A stretch of DNA of 64,000 nt, taken from NCBI RefSeq assembly GCF_029266855.1, contig NZ_JAQSWB010000001.1, forward strand, positions 124,001 to 188,000, in the 5' to 3' direction. Below are positions 34,315 through 43,712 of this stretch, one piece after another. How positions within the stretch are numbered: position 1 is the first letter of the stretch; each line of letters opens with the position of its first letter. Below the pieces are notes generated by a model, which had not been told where the DNA came from, did no database searches, and saw nothing but the letters and a program-made list of their open reading frames with translations. The stretch comes from Fluviicola sp. (GTDB taxonomy: Bacteria > Bacteroidota > Bacteroidia > Flavobacteriales_D > Crocinitomicaceae). A program made the translations under genes and the position numbers.

Positions 34315-37300
34315 ATGAAAGCAACATTACTTTTAATGTGCTTACTCGGTGCTATTACCGGGTATTCACAAACCTGCTCTGTCACGATCGCAGGTCCCAA
34401 TCCCCTTCAGGTATGTCCGGGAACTTCAATTACGCTAACAGCCACAGGGACAATAACACAGGCAAACCAGTCATTTAATTTCAATAACAACGCGCTTCCG
34501 CCGGGATGGTCAACTTCCGGAACAGCGAACTATGGTGTGTTGTGTGGGAATTCGATGGATAACACCCCTTATTTCTGGGCTTCAACGGCTGCGGGAACAC
34601 CTCAAATTACCACCGATAATTTTGATGTGTGTTCGGGAGGAACCCTGGATTTTGAGATGAGATATGCTGTTCAGGCAGGTGGCGTTCCATGTGAGGGACC
34701 GGATGAACAAGACGAAGGAGTTTCCATTCAATACAGTATTGATGGAGGTGTTACCTGGATTGAATTCGTTTATTTCAGTCCATGGGGATTTCAATTAGGA
34801 GCTAATCCGGGAGGAAATGCATCAATTAACGGTGCAACAGCCTATACGAACTGGAATAATTTTTCAATTCCGATTCCGGCAGCAGCTGCAACAACAAATA
34901 CTATGTTCCGATGGATTCAGACCAATTCATCAGGAGGTTGCTGTGACAACTGGGGATTGGATAACATTTTTATCAATGCAGGTCCGTGTTTAACAACCAG
35001 TATCGGTTGGGATATTCCTGGGAGTAATACACCTTCTTCCAATACAATTACTATCCCAATTTATAGTGATACAGTAATTGTAGCAGGATTGTATGATCCG
35101 AACGGAGTTCTTTTGTGTCAATCTGCTCCTTTCACGGTGAACATTTTCACTCCTTTCATTGATGGCGGTCCGGATCAGACGATCTGTGCAGGTCAAAATG
35201 TAACTCTTAATGGTTCCAGCGGAACAAACTTTGTTTGGGATAACGGTGTTACGGATGGTGTAGCTTTTGCTCCTGCAACTACTCAAACATATACTGTCAA
35301 TGGAATTGATTTGAATGGTTGTGCAGCAACAGACCAGGTTCTTGTCACTGTAAATCCTTCCAACGTATATACCTTATCTTATCCAAACCCGGAGTATTGC
35401 ATGGATGCCGCTGATCCTACCCCTGCGCTGTCAACTCCTGTTGCCGGAACTTACAGCGTTGCACCGGCTACAGTAACCATCGATGCAAACACAGGACTTT
35501 TGGATCTGTCGTCGAGTACAACAACCACAAGTGAAGTGTATACTGTTACATTTACGCCATCAGTTCCGTGTTACCAGGCGGTTACAACCCAGGTAACAAT
35601 TAATGCACTACCTGTTGTAGATGCTGGAATTGATGCTGCTATTTGTGATGGTGATCAAATGATGATGCTTGCGACAGGAACAGCCGCCAATTACTTCTGG
35701 GGAGCAAATGTTCCTAATGGAACTATGGTAGCACCTTCTGTTACGACTACCTATACTGCTACCGGAACAAGCGCAGCGGGCTGCATAAATACAGACAATC
35801 GGGTAATAACTGTAAATCCGTTACCGAATGCAACGATTACAGGAAGTACGACAGTTTGTTTGAATGATCTGCAACCAACAGTTACATTTACAGGATCTGG
35901 TGCAACTGCTCCATATACATTCAGTTATACTTACAACGGAGGTGCACCTGTACAGGTTATCTCGAATGCTGCAGGAGTAGCAACGATCGGAATACCTACA
36001 AATATTGCCGGCAATCATCAGTATGCGATCATCAGTGTTGAAGACGCAAGTGCAACAACTTGTTTAAGTCAGCAGCAAGGATTGGTTACGGTTGTGGTAA
36101 ATGATTTGCCTACAGCTTCCATTGCCGGAGACATCACTATTTGTCAATTCTCAAATCAGCCACAGGTTACTTTTACCGGTGGAAATACTGTTGGACCGTA
36201 TACATTTACCTATACGCTTAATGGTGGTGCTCAGCAGACCATTACAACATTGAATGGTTCAAATTCGGCAACGATCACTGTGCCAACAACGGTTGTGGGG
36301 AATTTTGCTTACACATTAATAAGTGTTGAAGATGGCTCTCTAACAGGATGCCTTGCAAATCAGGGGGGTACGGCAACAGTGAGTGTGAACCCCTTACCAA
36401 ATGCCAGTATTGCGGGTGATACGAGTTTGTGTTTGTATGAGAATTCACCCCTTGTGACCTTCGAGGCAACAAATGGAGTTTCTCCCTTCACCTTCACTTA
36501 TTCTTTGAACGGAGGAGCACCTCAGACAATTGTTTCTCCAAGCGGACAGGCAACTATTCCGGCACCAACAAATGTTCCCGGAGATTATATCTATCAATTG
36601 ATTTCGGTACAGGAAAGTTCCGCATCGATGTGTTCTAATGCCATTGGAACTGATGTTATGGTAAGAGTTTGGGATTTACCAACTGTATTTGCGGGGAATG
36701 ATTTCTCGATTTGTGACGGGGACTGGGTTACTTTAAACGGTCAGGGAGCTGCTACTTATATCTGGGACAATAATGGAATCGACGGAGTTCCTTTTCTTCC
36801 TCAAACAACGCTGAATTATACCGTTGTAGGAACAGATGTAAACGGATGTACGAATACAGATGTGATCCAGGTTACCGTAGTTCCGATTCCCCAGGTCGAT
36901 TTTACAGCCACAGAAGTTGCAGGATGTTCTCCTTTGATAACAACCCTGACAAATCAATCGACCGGAAATTTGACTAATTGTCAATGGACCTTATCCAATG
37001 GATCACAATACAACGGATGCGGTTCTATCAACCTGGAGTTGACAGAAGCAGGATGCTACGATGTCACATTAACTGTTTCGACTCCCGAAGGTTGTGCAAA
37101 TACAGGAACAAAACCCGCATTTTTATGTGTGTATCCAAATCCGATTGCTGACTTTGATCTAACTCCGAGTGAAGTTGAAACATCCAATACTTTTGTCAAT
37201 TTCTTTAATAATTCATACGGTGCAGTAAGTTACTCCTGGGATTTTTCGGATGGTTCTTCAGGCAGTACTGCTGAAAATCCAACACATGTTTTCCCGGATG

Positions 37301-37677
37301 ATGAAGGAGGATATTATATTGTATATCTGGAAGCCATTAGCAGCGACGGTTGCCGGGATACAGCAGCGAGAACCGTTCATGTCGGAGAAGACCTGATTTA
37401 TTATGTTCCGAATGCCTTTTCACCGGATGGCGATGAATTTAACAACGTCTTCAAACCTATTTTAACGACAGGATTTGATGTGAACAGTTATCATCTTCAA
37501 ATCTTCAACAGATGGGGAGAACTCATTTTCGAATCTCTGAATTATGAGGAAGGATGGGATGGTACTTATCACGACGAAAAATTGTTGGATGGAACTTACA
37601 TCTGGAAGATAAAAGTAAAGAACAGAAGTTCGGATAAGAAAGTAGAATTGGACGGGCATGTAACATTGTTGAAGTAA
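34315..37677 (+). CDS. Large T9SS type B surface protein with PKD/Ig-like repeats
   Basis: The 1120-residue protein has a signal peptide (cleavage near TGYSQ), an N-terminal jelly-roll-like region (about 30-220), several Ig-like repeats with the pattern '..V.VNPLPNA.I.G....C......V.FTG....PYTF.Y..NGG' (about 490-790) and PKD domains (VSYSWDFSDGSSGST near 970). It ends in a gliding-motility-associated C-terminal domain (VPNAFSPDGDEFNNVF, QIFNRWGELIFES, DGTYIWKIKV), the type B signal for the type IX secretion system. It is thus exported across the outer membrane and attached or released. An adhesin-like role is inferred. The three similar Ig-like units suggest internal duplication. Confidence 0.88.
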   Translation: MKATLLLMCLLGAITGYSQTCSVTIAGPNPLQVCPGTSITLTATGTITQANQSFNFNNNALPPGWSTSGTANYGVLCGNSMDNTPYFWASTAAGTPQITTDNFDVCSGGTLDFEMRYAVQAGGVPCEGPDEQDEGVSIQYSIDGGVTWIEFVYFSPWGFQLGANPGGNASINGATAYTNWNNFSIPIPAAAATTNTMFRWIQTNSSGGCCDNWGLDNIFINAGPCLTTSIGWDIPGSNTPSSNTITIPIYSDTVIVAGLYDPNGVLLCQSAPFTVNIFTPFIDGGPDQTICAGQNVTLNGSSGTNFVWDNGVTDGVAFAPATTQTYTVNGIDLNGCAATDQVLVTVNPSNVYTLSYPNPEYCMDAADPTPALSTPVAGTYSVAPATVTIDANTGLLDLSSSTTTTSEVYTVTFTPSVPCYQAVTTQVTINALPVVDAGIDAAICDGDQMMMLATGTAANYFWGANVPNGTMVAPSVTTTYTATGTSAAGCINTDNRVITVNPLPNATITGSTTVCLNDLQPTVTFTGSGATAPYTFSYTYNGGAPVQVISNAAGVATIGIPTNIAGNHQYAIISVEDASATTCLSQQQGLVTVVVNDLPTASIAGDITICQFSNQPQVTFTGGNTVGPYTFTYTLNGGAQQTITTLNGSNSATITVPTTVVGNFAYTLISVEDGSLTGCLANQGGTATVSVNPLPNASIAGDTSLCLYENSPLVTFEATNGVSPFTFTYSLNGGAPQTIVSPSGQATIPAPTNVPGDYIYQLISVQESSASMCSNAIGTDVMVRVWDLPTVFAGNDFSICDGDWVTLNGQGAATYIWDNNGIDGVPFLPQTTLNYTVVGTDVNGCTNTDVIQVTVVPIPQVDFTATEVAGCSPLITTLTNQSTGNLTNCQWTLSNGSQYNGCGSINLELTEAGCYDVTLTVSTPEGCANTGTKPAFLCVYPNPIADFDLTPSEVETSNTFVNFFNNSYGAVSYSWDFSDGSSGSTAENPTHVFPDDEGGYYIVYLEAISSDGCRDTAARTVHVGEDLIYYVPNAFSPDGDEFNNVFKPILTTGFDVNSYHLQIFNRWGELIFESLNYEEGWDGTYHDEKLLDGTYIWKIKVKNRSSDKKVELDGHVTLLK

Positions 37678-37700
37678 AGTAAATTAATATTGGTTTTGGT

Positions 37701-37740
37701 AAAAGTCGTCTCAAGTTTAAACCTGAGGCGATTTTTACTT
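37701..37740 (+). terminator. Terminator after the T9SS protein gene
   Basis: An imperfect stem TCGTCTCAAGTT / AACCTGAGGCGA is followed by TTTTTACTT. Confidence 0.6.
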
Positions 37741-37772
37741 TATAAAGCAAATCCGGATTCCTTTTTTCAACG

Positions 37773-37780
37773 TATTTTTG
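37773..37780 (+). promoter_or_regulatory. -7 box for yaaA
   Basis: TATTTTTG matches TAnnTTTG, 18 bases before ATG 37799. The TTG at 37778 lies inside it and is not the start. Confidence 0.6.
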
Positions 37781-37798
37781 GGCAAAGCAAAAGCAATT

Positions 37799-38563
37799 AT
37801 GAAAATTCTCATTTCTCCGGCAAAATCGATCAATGAAAACTGTCAATTTCCTGAATTTCAATATACACAACCCATTTTTGCTAAAGAAGCAAAGTCGCTG
37901 GTGGGGAAGTTGAAAAAAATGAAGGCAAAAAACATTATGGAATTGATGCATGTATCGAAGGATATTGCGGAGCTAAATGTAAATAGAAATAAATCCTGGT
38001 ATTTGTCTGCCGAACCAACAGATGATGTGAAACCGGCAGCTTTTTTATTCACAGGTGAAGTATACAAAGGCCTGGATGCGGAATCGCTTTCAGAAAAGGA
38101 ATTGGAAAGAGCTCAGAAAAATCTGCGTATATTATCCGGAATGTATGGTTTATTGAAACCCATGGATTTAATACATCCGTATCGACTTGAGATGGGTACC
38201 CGGTGGGAGATCAAAGAAAATATTAATAACCTGTACCAGTTTTGGGGAGATAAACTGACCAAATCCCTTTTGAAGGAAACAGAAAAGGGTGAAGCAATTG
38301 TTAATCTGGCTTCGGCTGAATACAATAAAGCAATTCTCTGGAAAAAGGTAAAAAACCCGGTTGTAACTCCAGTATTTAAGGAATTTAAAAATGGTGAATA
38401 CAAAATTGTCATGATCTTTGCGAAGCATGCCCGTGGTGCAATGGCCAGATATATTATCCAAAATGAAATTTCCAAGCTGGAAGATTTGAAGGGATATGAT
38501 GTGGATGGTTATTCGTATGATGAGAAGCAATCATCCGCTACGGAATGGGTTTTTGTTAGATAA
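37799..38563 (+). CDS. yaaA: YaaA family peroxide-stress protein
   Basis: The 254-residue protein has the DUF328/YaaA signature: MKILISPAKSIN at the start, ALYLFTGEVYKGL-like FLFTGEVYKGLDA, RILSGMYGLLKPMDLIHPYRLEMG (seen as LSGMYGLLKP and PYRLEMGT), VNLASAEYNKA and AKHARGAMARYII. E. coli YaaA lowers free iron during hydrogen-peroxide stress and binds DNA through a helix-hairpin-helix. The length is typical. Start 37799 follows a -7 box at 18 bases. It is a single-gene unit. Confidence 0.92.
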   Translation: MKILISPAKSINENCQFPEFQYTQPIFAKEAKSLVGKLKKMKAKNIMELMHVSKDIAELNVNRNKSWYLSAEPTDDVKPAAFLFTGEVYKGLDAESLSEKELERAQKNLRILSGMYGLLKPMDLIHPYRLEMGTRWEIKENINNLYQFWGDKLTKSLLKETEKGEAIVNLASAEYNKAILWKKVKNPVVTPVFKEFKNGEYKIVMIFAKHARGAMARYIIQNEISKLEDLKGYDVDGYSYDEKQSSATEWVFVR

Positions 38564-38638
38564 TCGGGAAAATCATACAACAACGTTCAATTTAATCAGA
38601 TTTACTCTCGAATTCTTAACAATCTGCTGATGAAAACT

Positions 38639-38646
38639 TACCTTTG
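38639..38646 (+). promoter_or_regulatory. -7 box for sdaA
   Basis: TACCTTTG matches TAnnTTTG; the ATG lies 54 bases downstream. Confidence 0.5.
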
Positions 38647-38700
38647 CAAGAGCGGTAAAAGCAGTTTCTTTGCTTAATCTTGCTTCAGTAAATTCACCCA

Positions 38701-40125
38701 ATGGAACAAATTAGTGTTTTTGATATTTTCAAAATCGGAGTTGGTCCTTCGAGTTCTCATACAATGGGACCCTGGAGAGCTGCTCAGCAATTCATTAACC
38801 TGTATAAAGTAAATCCCGGAATCAATGAGATTAAACGGATTCGTGTGGATTTATATGGTTCTTTGGCAAAGACAGGTAAAGGACACGGTACTGATATTGC
38901 TGTTCTTTTGGGATTAATGGGAGAAGATCCGGTTACCATTGCAGTGAATACGATCAATCCCAAGTTTGAAAAGATTTATCAAACGAAAACATTGGAGATT
39001 TGCGGAGAGCAGGTCATTACTTTCAACCCGGAAACTGACTTAATATTTCATTTTGACAAATCCCTTCCCGGACATCCGAATGCATTAACATTAACTGTTA
39101 CCCTAATGGATGGGTCCGAAGATTCCCACACTTACTATTCAGTTGGTGGAGGATTTGTGGTGAAAGAAGGGGAGGGAGAGAAAAATGCGAGCAACACGGT
39201 ACAGTTACCTTATCCGATTGAAACAGCAGCAGATCTGAAAAGATACTGCGATGAACAGGGAGCAAGTATTTCCGAAATTGTATTGAAGAATGAACTGACC
39301 TGGAGAACACAGGAAGAGACATTTGATGGCTGCATGGAGATTTGGAATGTTATGCGCGAATGCGTTTACAGAGGTGTGAATACGGAGGGAATACTTCCGG
39401 GCGGCTTGAACGTAAAGCGAAGAGCCTACGAAATGAGCAGACGTTTGTTAAACGGAATTGCTTGCAGAGACTCAAAAGATTTCATCAAACAAATTCAGGC
39501 AACAAGTAATATTTTTCAGAATACACTGAACTGGGTGAGTTGTTTCGCTCTTTCCGTGAATGAAGAAAATGCAGCTTTCGGAAGAGTTGTTACAGCTCCG
39601 ACAAACGGAGCTTCCGGTGTAATTCCTGCGGTTTTAATGTATTATGTTTGCTTTTCAGGCGGAACAGAGGACAAGGACATCGTGCGGTTTATGACAGTAG
39701 CTGCCGAAATCGGTAGTATTTTCAAAAAGCGATCGACCATATCAGCTGCGATGGGTGGTTGTCAGGCAGAAATCGGTGTTTCTTCCGCAATGGCTGCGGC
39801 GGCATTGACAGAATGTTTGGGCGGAAATCCGGATCAGGCAATGATGGCTGCCGAGATTGCGATGGAACATCACCTGGGATTGACCTGCGACCCGATCGGA
39901 GGCTTGGTTCAGATTCCATGTATCGAAAGAAATACTATGGGTGCGATTAAGGCTATTACAGCTTGTCAGCTGGCTTTGCAGGGAGATCCCAGTACGGCTA
40001 AAGTTTCGCTGGATGGAGTCATTAAAACCATGTGGGAAACTGCTTTAGACATGAACGAGAAATACAAAGAAACATCTGACGGAGGATTGGCAACCAATAT
40101 TCCTGTGAATCTTTCGGAGTGCTAA
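38701..40125 (+). CDS. sdaA: L-serine ammonia-lyase (serine dehydratase)
   Basis: This iron-sulfur enzyme converts L-serine to pyruvate and ammonia. It is the single-chain form: a beta domain (residues 1-160, [20 protein letters not shown]) joined to the alpha domain (about 180-474, [57 protein letters not shown]). Candidate [4Fe-4S] ligands are the Cys residues in GGCQ, LTCDP and IPCIE. The length is normal. It ends 3 bases before the convergent phosphatase gene. Serine use links it loosely to the sulfur amino-acid genes nearby. Confidence 0.94.
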   Translation: MEQISVFDIFKIGVGPSSSHTMGPWRAAQQFINLYKVNPGINEIKRIRVDLYGSLAKTGKGHGTDIAVLLGLMGEDPVTIAVNTINPKFEKIYQTKTLEICGEQVITFNPETDLIFHFDKSLPGHPNALTLTVTLMDGSEDSHTYYSVGGGFVVKEGEGEKNASNTVQLPYPIETAADLKRYCDEQGASISEIVLKNELTWRTQEETFDGCMEIWNVMRECVYRGVNTEGILPGGLNVKRRAYEMSRRLLNGIACRDSKDFIKQIQATSNIFQNTLNWVSCFALSVNEENAAFGRVVTAPTNGASGVIPAVLMYYVCFSGGTEDKDIVRFMTVAAEIGSIFKKRSTISAAMGGCQAEIGVSSAMAAAALTECLGGNPDQAMMAAEIAMEHHLGLTCDPIGGLVQIPCIERNTMGAIKAITACQLALQGDPSTAKVSLDGVIKTMWETALDMNEKYKETSDGGLATNIPVNLSEC

Positions 40126-40128
40126 TGC

Positions 40129-42237
40129 TTATTTGATTTCAACAATCATGACACAGACATCATCCACTTGTTCGGTGTTCATTTTCCATTTGTGAAAGGC
40201 ATCACGCATGTAATTTATTTGATTCTCAATAGCTTCAGCAGATGAAACCAAAAGTAAATTCATCATGTTTGCACGTTTCATTTTTTTACCGATTTCTCCT
40301 CCAATCTGATCCGAATAACCGTCAGAGAATAAAACGATCCGATCGCCGGAGATACAATTGAAGCTGTTATTTTCAAAAGGTACATTTACAAAAGATCGTC
40401 CGACAGGTCTCCGGGTTCCGCTAATGACACCGATCTGCGTACTCTCATTTTCGTATTTAACCGGAAACTCCTCTTGCTCGTTACTTGATTTAGCACGAAT
40501 TATCAAGGCATTGTGGTTGGCTCCGGTAAAATGAAGTGTTTTGGTGGCAGGTTCAAAAATGCAAAAGCTCAAATCCATACCATCGTTAATTGTACTGCTT
40601 CCCCGGTGAAGACTTTTCAATAAAAACTGGTTTACATCTTCCACCATCGAAGCGGTATTCATCCCGGTATTCTCTTTTGTGACTTTTTCCAAGCCGTTCA
40701 TTCCGATCAATGAAACCATTGCTCCCGGAACACCATGACCCGTACAATCTCCAATTCCGAAGATGATTGCATCCTTTCGCGGAAATAAGAAGTAGAAATC
40801 ACCGCTTACAATATCTTTCGGAGAGAAGAACAATTCGATATCCAGATGCGAATCCTTCAATTGCTTTAAATTGGGTAAAGATGCTTGTTGAATATAATTC
40901 GCATAATTAATGGAATCCAGGACTTCTTTATTTTTGATCTGAAGTTCATCCATTGCTTCCGACAAAGCAGCATGAGACTGAGCGATTTCAGAATTTTTAG
41001 AGTTGAGTAATTTATTGGAAAGTTGTTTCTGCCTGTTCGACCTGATGAGTATAATAAGTCCACCACTCAAGAACAGAAGCAGTACGATGGCTAAAATTAC
41101 GTAGTTCCTGTTCTTTTCAGCCTGGTCATTTAAGCGCTGTTCACGCTCTTTTTGCAATTCACCCTGAATTTGAAGATTCTTTATTTGTGCTTCTTTTTTT
41201 TCAGTTTCATACTTTGTTTCCAATTCTCCCAATGTTCTTGCCTGCTCATGTAAATTCATGGTGTCTTTCAACGAATTGTGTTTTTCCATGAATTCAAAAG
41301 CCTCTTTATAAGAGCCGTTTTTCGCATAAGCACCCGCGAGTCCCAGGTAACTGGATATCAGGTTTAATGAATCGCCAATCTCTTGTTTTAAATCACAGGA
41401 TTTTTTGAAATAGGTGATAGCCTCGGAATAATTGGAAAGATCTTCATACGTTTGGCCAATATTATTGTAATTGAATGAGATCCATTCCTGGTTATTACTA
41501 GCCTTGTTCATTTCCAGGGCTTTGAAAAAGTAGTTCAGCGCTTCGTTGTATTTTTTGGTACGACGCATTACATTCCCCAGGTTATTGTAATTCCCGGCAA
41601 TTAAGCGTTTGTTCTTTAGCTGTTTTGCAATGGTCAAGCTTTTATTGTAATAGCGAACTGCCTCAGGATATCTTTTTTGTTCCTTTACTGCATTCCCGAG
41701 ACTGATGAATGCATTGGCCTGTAACAAAGGATCATCTAATTCCTTTGCAATTTTCAGGGAACTCAATAAATGGCTTTCGGCTTTTTTATATTCATCCAGT
41801 TTCAAATAACTCAGAGCAATTTGTCGCTGGATAGTTGCTTCGGTGAAAGGAAATGAATTCTTTTGAGACATTTTAAGTCCTTTGTAAAACAAAACGATTG
41901 CATCATTGAACTGGCTGGAATCAGCTTTTTGCTTACCCAAAGCAAGATATGCCGAGGCACCGTATTTTAAATCCGGAAGCAGTTTAAGCGGAATTAATTG
42001 AAGGATTGAATCTCTTTGCTCGGAACCAATTGAATCTAAGACTCCGACTTCCCATGCCAGCCACTCAAACTTTTTCTCTTTGTCTTTTCTGATCTCAGAA
42101 TCAACGGTTTTAACAAGCATTAAATCACAATCATCCGATTTGCAATTTTTGAATTTATTGAAAGCAGAAGAGGGAGAAAATTGAGACCATAAAAGTAGTG
42201 GGCTCAGGAACAGTATAACCAGTAGTATGTTTTTCAC
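40129..42237 (-). CDS. TPR-containing SpoIIE-type protein phosphatase
   Basis: The 702-residue protein has a signal or anchor sequence (1-18) and an extracytoplasmic part with about six TPR motifs (residues 95-340; for example ANAFISLGNAVKEQKRYPEA, NYNNLGNVMRRTKKYNEAL). A transmembrane helix (about 377-397) and a coiled coil (400-450) follow. The cytoplasmic PP2C/SpoIIE domain has SPKDIVSGDFYF, IGDCTGHGVPGAMVSLIG and LFSDGYSDQIGG with the metal-binding Asp residues. It should dephosphorylate Ser/Thr on a partner-switching protein in response to a periplasmic signal. The GTG start at 42237 overlaps a -7-like box (TAGTTTTG, 42244-42237), so the true start may differ slightly. Confidence 0.85.
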   Translation of the reverse strand: MKNILLVILFLSPLLLWSQFSPSSAFNKFKNCKSDDCDLMLVKTVDSEIRKDKEKKFEWLAWEVGVLDSIGSEQRDSILQLIPLKLLPDLKYGASAYLALGKQKADSSQFNDAIVLFYKGLKMSQKNSFPFTEATIQRQIALSYLKLDEYKKAESHLLSSLKIAKELDDPLLQANAFISLGNAVKEQKRYPEAVRYYNKSLTIAKQLKNKRLIAGNYNNLGNVMRRTKKYNEALNYFFKALEMNKASNNQEWISFNYNNIGQTYEDLSNYSEAITYFKKSCDLKQEIGDSLNLISSYLGLAGAYAKNGSYKEAFEFMEKHNSLKDTMNLHEQARTLGELETKYETEKKEAQIKNLQIQGELQKEREQRLNDQAEKNRNYVILAIVLLLFLSGGLIILIRSNRQKQLSNKLLNSKNSEIAQSHAALSEAMDELQIKNKEVLDSINYANYIQQASLPNLKQLKDSHLDIELFFSPKDIVSGDFYFLFPRKDAIIFGIGDCTGHGVPGAMVSLIGMNGLEKVTKENTGMNTASMVEDVNQFLLKSLHRGSSTINDGMDLSFCIFEPATKTLHFTGANHNALIIRAKSSNEQEEFPVKYENESTQIGVISGTRRPVGRSFVNVPFENNSFNCISGDRIVLFSDGYSDQIGGEIGKKMKRANMMNLLLVSSAEAIENQINYMRDAFHKWKMNTEQVDDVCVMIVEIK

Positions 42238-42307
42238 AAAACTAAATTTAGTAAAATTTTAGAAAGATGGTTCATAATTATCAAAATCAAAAATATTGCA
42301 GATTTAT

Positions 42308-42339
42308 TTTGATATGTCAGAATATTTTAAGAATCTTTG
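42308..42339 (+). promoter_or_regulatory. Promoter of the metX leader
   Basis: TTTG (42308-42311) and AATCTTTG (42332-42339) are 20 bases apart, close to the Bacteroidota consensus. A transcript would start near 42345, about 25 bases before the riboswitch. Confidence 0.45.
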
Positions 42340-42369
42340 TGGCGTAATTCTAAGCGAGAATACAAATAG

Positions 42370-42506
42370 TTTATACAGAAGAGGCGAGAGACGGACTTTT
42401 AGACCCTCTGGCAACCAACTTTAAGTTCTTCCGAATAGTTCGGGTGGATTGGAAAACCGGTGCCAACTTCCGAGTTTGATGCATTTTGCTATCAGACGAA
42501 TATAAA
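42370..42506 (+). ncRNA. SAM-I-like riboswitch upstream of metX
   Basis: The conserved core strings are present in order: GAAGAGGCGAGAGACGG near 42378, GGCAACC (42410-42416) and GGTGCCAA(C)TTCC (42459-42471). P1 can form from TTTATA (42370-42375) and TATAAA (42501-42506). P2 forms from AGAGG and CCTCT directly before GGCAACC. P3 has ACCAA/TTGG with an inner CCGAA-tag-TTCGG hairpin, and P4 can form around 42477-42497 (TGAT/ATCA). S-adenosylmethionine would stabilise P1. No intrinsic terminator follows. Instead the 33-codon leader ORF starts 10 bases after P1, so the output may be translation of that ORF. The location before metX-hom-metZ fits SAM control of methionine synthesis. Confidence 0.8.
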
Positions 42507-42515
42507 ATTGTGTTT

Positions 42516-42617
42516 ATGAAAAGTGCAAAAATTTCCTATCAAAACATCCAGCCTAAATCCAGGCTAAAAATTACTATTGATTTTACTTCAGATCGAATGT
42601 GTTGTTGTTGCTGTTAA
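42516..42617 (+). CDS. Leader peptide ending in five cysteines
   Basis: A 33-codon ORF starts MKSAKISYQNIQPK and ends with a Met codon, five consecutive Cys codons (TGT, TGT, TGT, TGC, TGT) and TAA. It lies between the SAM riboswitch (10 bases before) and metX (38 bases after). The Cys codons and the preceding Arg-Met codons form the 5' arm of an inverted repeat (42595-42605) whose 3' arm (42644-42654) ends one base before the metX ATG. This is the layout of a ribosome-stalling leader peptide: slow decoding of Cys codons would keep the metX start open. A short hairpin (AGCCT/AGGCT, 42550-42565) lies within the ORF. The role is inferred; the sequence features are seen directly. Confidence 0.75.
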   Translation: MKSAKISYQNIQPKSRLKITIDFTSDRMCCCCC

Positions 42618-42654
42618 TTGCTTCAGTTCAATAATTTCTCATTACAACACATTT
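42595..42654 (+). promoter_or_regulatory. Stem sequestering the metX start, formed with the Cys codons
   Basis: AATGTGTTGT (42596-42605) is the exact reverse complement of ACAACACATT (42644-42653), and G42595-T42654 adds a wobble pair. The loop is 38 bases. The 3' arm occupies the bases just before ATG 42656, where ribosomes bind. A ribosome paused on the Cys codons would cover the 5' arm and open the site. Confidence 0.7.
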
Positions 42655-42655
42655 C

Positions 42656-43711
42656 ATGTCAACAATTTATTCATCCCGTATTGACGGGAGGCTTTTGCAG
42701 CCATTACAACAGGTTTATTCTTCCCAATCCGAATTCTCTTTGGAATCAGGCGGGAAACTATCCGGTTTTTCCCTGGTTTATCAGACATGGGGGAATCTCA
42801 ATGAAGACAGATCGAATGTCGTTTGGGTTTGTCATGCTCTTACCGGAAATCACCGTGTCCAGGAATGGTGGGGTGGATTATTCGGTGAAGGTAAATGCTT
42901 TGACCCGGAAGATTATTTTATTGTGTCAGTAAATGTTCCCGGAAGTGCTTATGGTTCGACAGGGCCTTTAAGTGAAGAGCTATTACCCGAAGAACGGTTC
43001 GATGCGTTTCCGGTTCTCACGATCAGAGACATGGTTGCAGGCTTGGAACTGGTTCGAAAAGAACTCCGGATAGAACGGATCCATACCCTGATTGGTGCAT
43101 CTTTAGGTGGACAGCAAGTTTTAGAATGGGCTTTGTTGATCCCAGGTAAAATCGAACACATCATTCCAATTGCAACTAACCTGAAACATTCCCCGTTTGG
43201 AATCGCATTCAATGAAGCACAGCGAATGGCCATCCAGGCAGATCCGACTTTTTACGGTAAACAGGAAAGCGGGGGGAGGAACGGATTGAAAGCCGCCAGA
43301 GCAATCGGGATGTTGAGTTACCGAACGTACGAAGGTTATAAAATCACACAAAGCCAGGAAGACAATTCCGGTTTCGATGATTTCAAAGCAAGTTCCTATC
43401 AGCAATATCAGGGCGATAAATTAGCACACAGGTTCAATGCCTTCAGTTACTGGACTCTCTCGAAAGCAATGGACTCTCACAATGTATTCAGAAACAGGGA
43501 AGGGGAAGTCCTTGAACGCTGCCGGATGCCGGCTTTGGTTATTGGAATAGATTCCGATCTGTTATTTCCAATCTCAGAACAGGAAGAAATAAGTAAACAA
43601 TTGCCACATGCAATATTGATCAGTCTTCATTCCGAATTCGGTCATGACGGATTTTTAGTGGAAACAGAAACTCTCGCAAACCACATTAAACAATTTTTAA
43701 ACAAGAACTAA
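42656..43711 (+). CDS. metX: Homoserine O-acetyltransferase
   Basis: This enzyme acylates homoserine with acetyl-CoA, the first committed step to methionine. It is an alpha/beta hydrolase of 351 residues: VYQTWGNLNEDRSNVVWVCHALTGN (seen in parts: YQTWGN, CHALTGN), the nucleophile motif LIGASLGGQQVLEWA with the catalytic Ser, the RMAIQADP segment, and the Asp/His pair in GIDSDLLFP and EFGHDGFLVE. It is cytoplasmic. It is the first gene of metX-hom-osmC-metZ and is preceded by a SAM riboswitch and Cys-rich leader ORF. Hom begins 1 base after its stop. Confidence 0.93.
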   Translation: MSTIYSSRIDGRLLQPLQQVYSSQSEFSLESGGKLSGFSLVYQTWGNLNEDRSNVVWVCHALTGNHRVQEWWGGLFGEGKCFDPEDYFIVSVNVPGSAYGSTGPLSEELLPEERFDAFPVLTIRDMVAGLELVRKELRIERIHTLIGASLGGQQVLEWALLIPGKIEHIIPIATNLKHSPFGIAFNEAQRMAIQADPTFYGKQESGGRNGLKAARAIGMLSYRTYEGYKITQSQEDNSGFDDFKASSYQQYQGDKLAHRFNAFSYWTLSKAMDSHNVFRNREGEVLERCRMPALVIGIDSDLLFPISEQEEISKQLPHAILISLHSEFGHDGFLVETETLANHIKQFLNKN

Positions 43712-43712
43712 G

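Noticed and set aside
37778-37798. TTG start for yaaA
   Set aside because: The TTG is part of the TATTTTTG -7 box; ATG 37799 gives the normal YaaA N-terminus.
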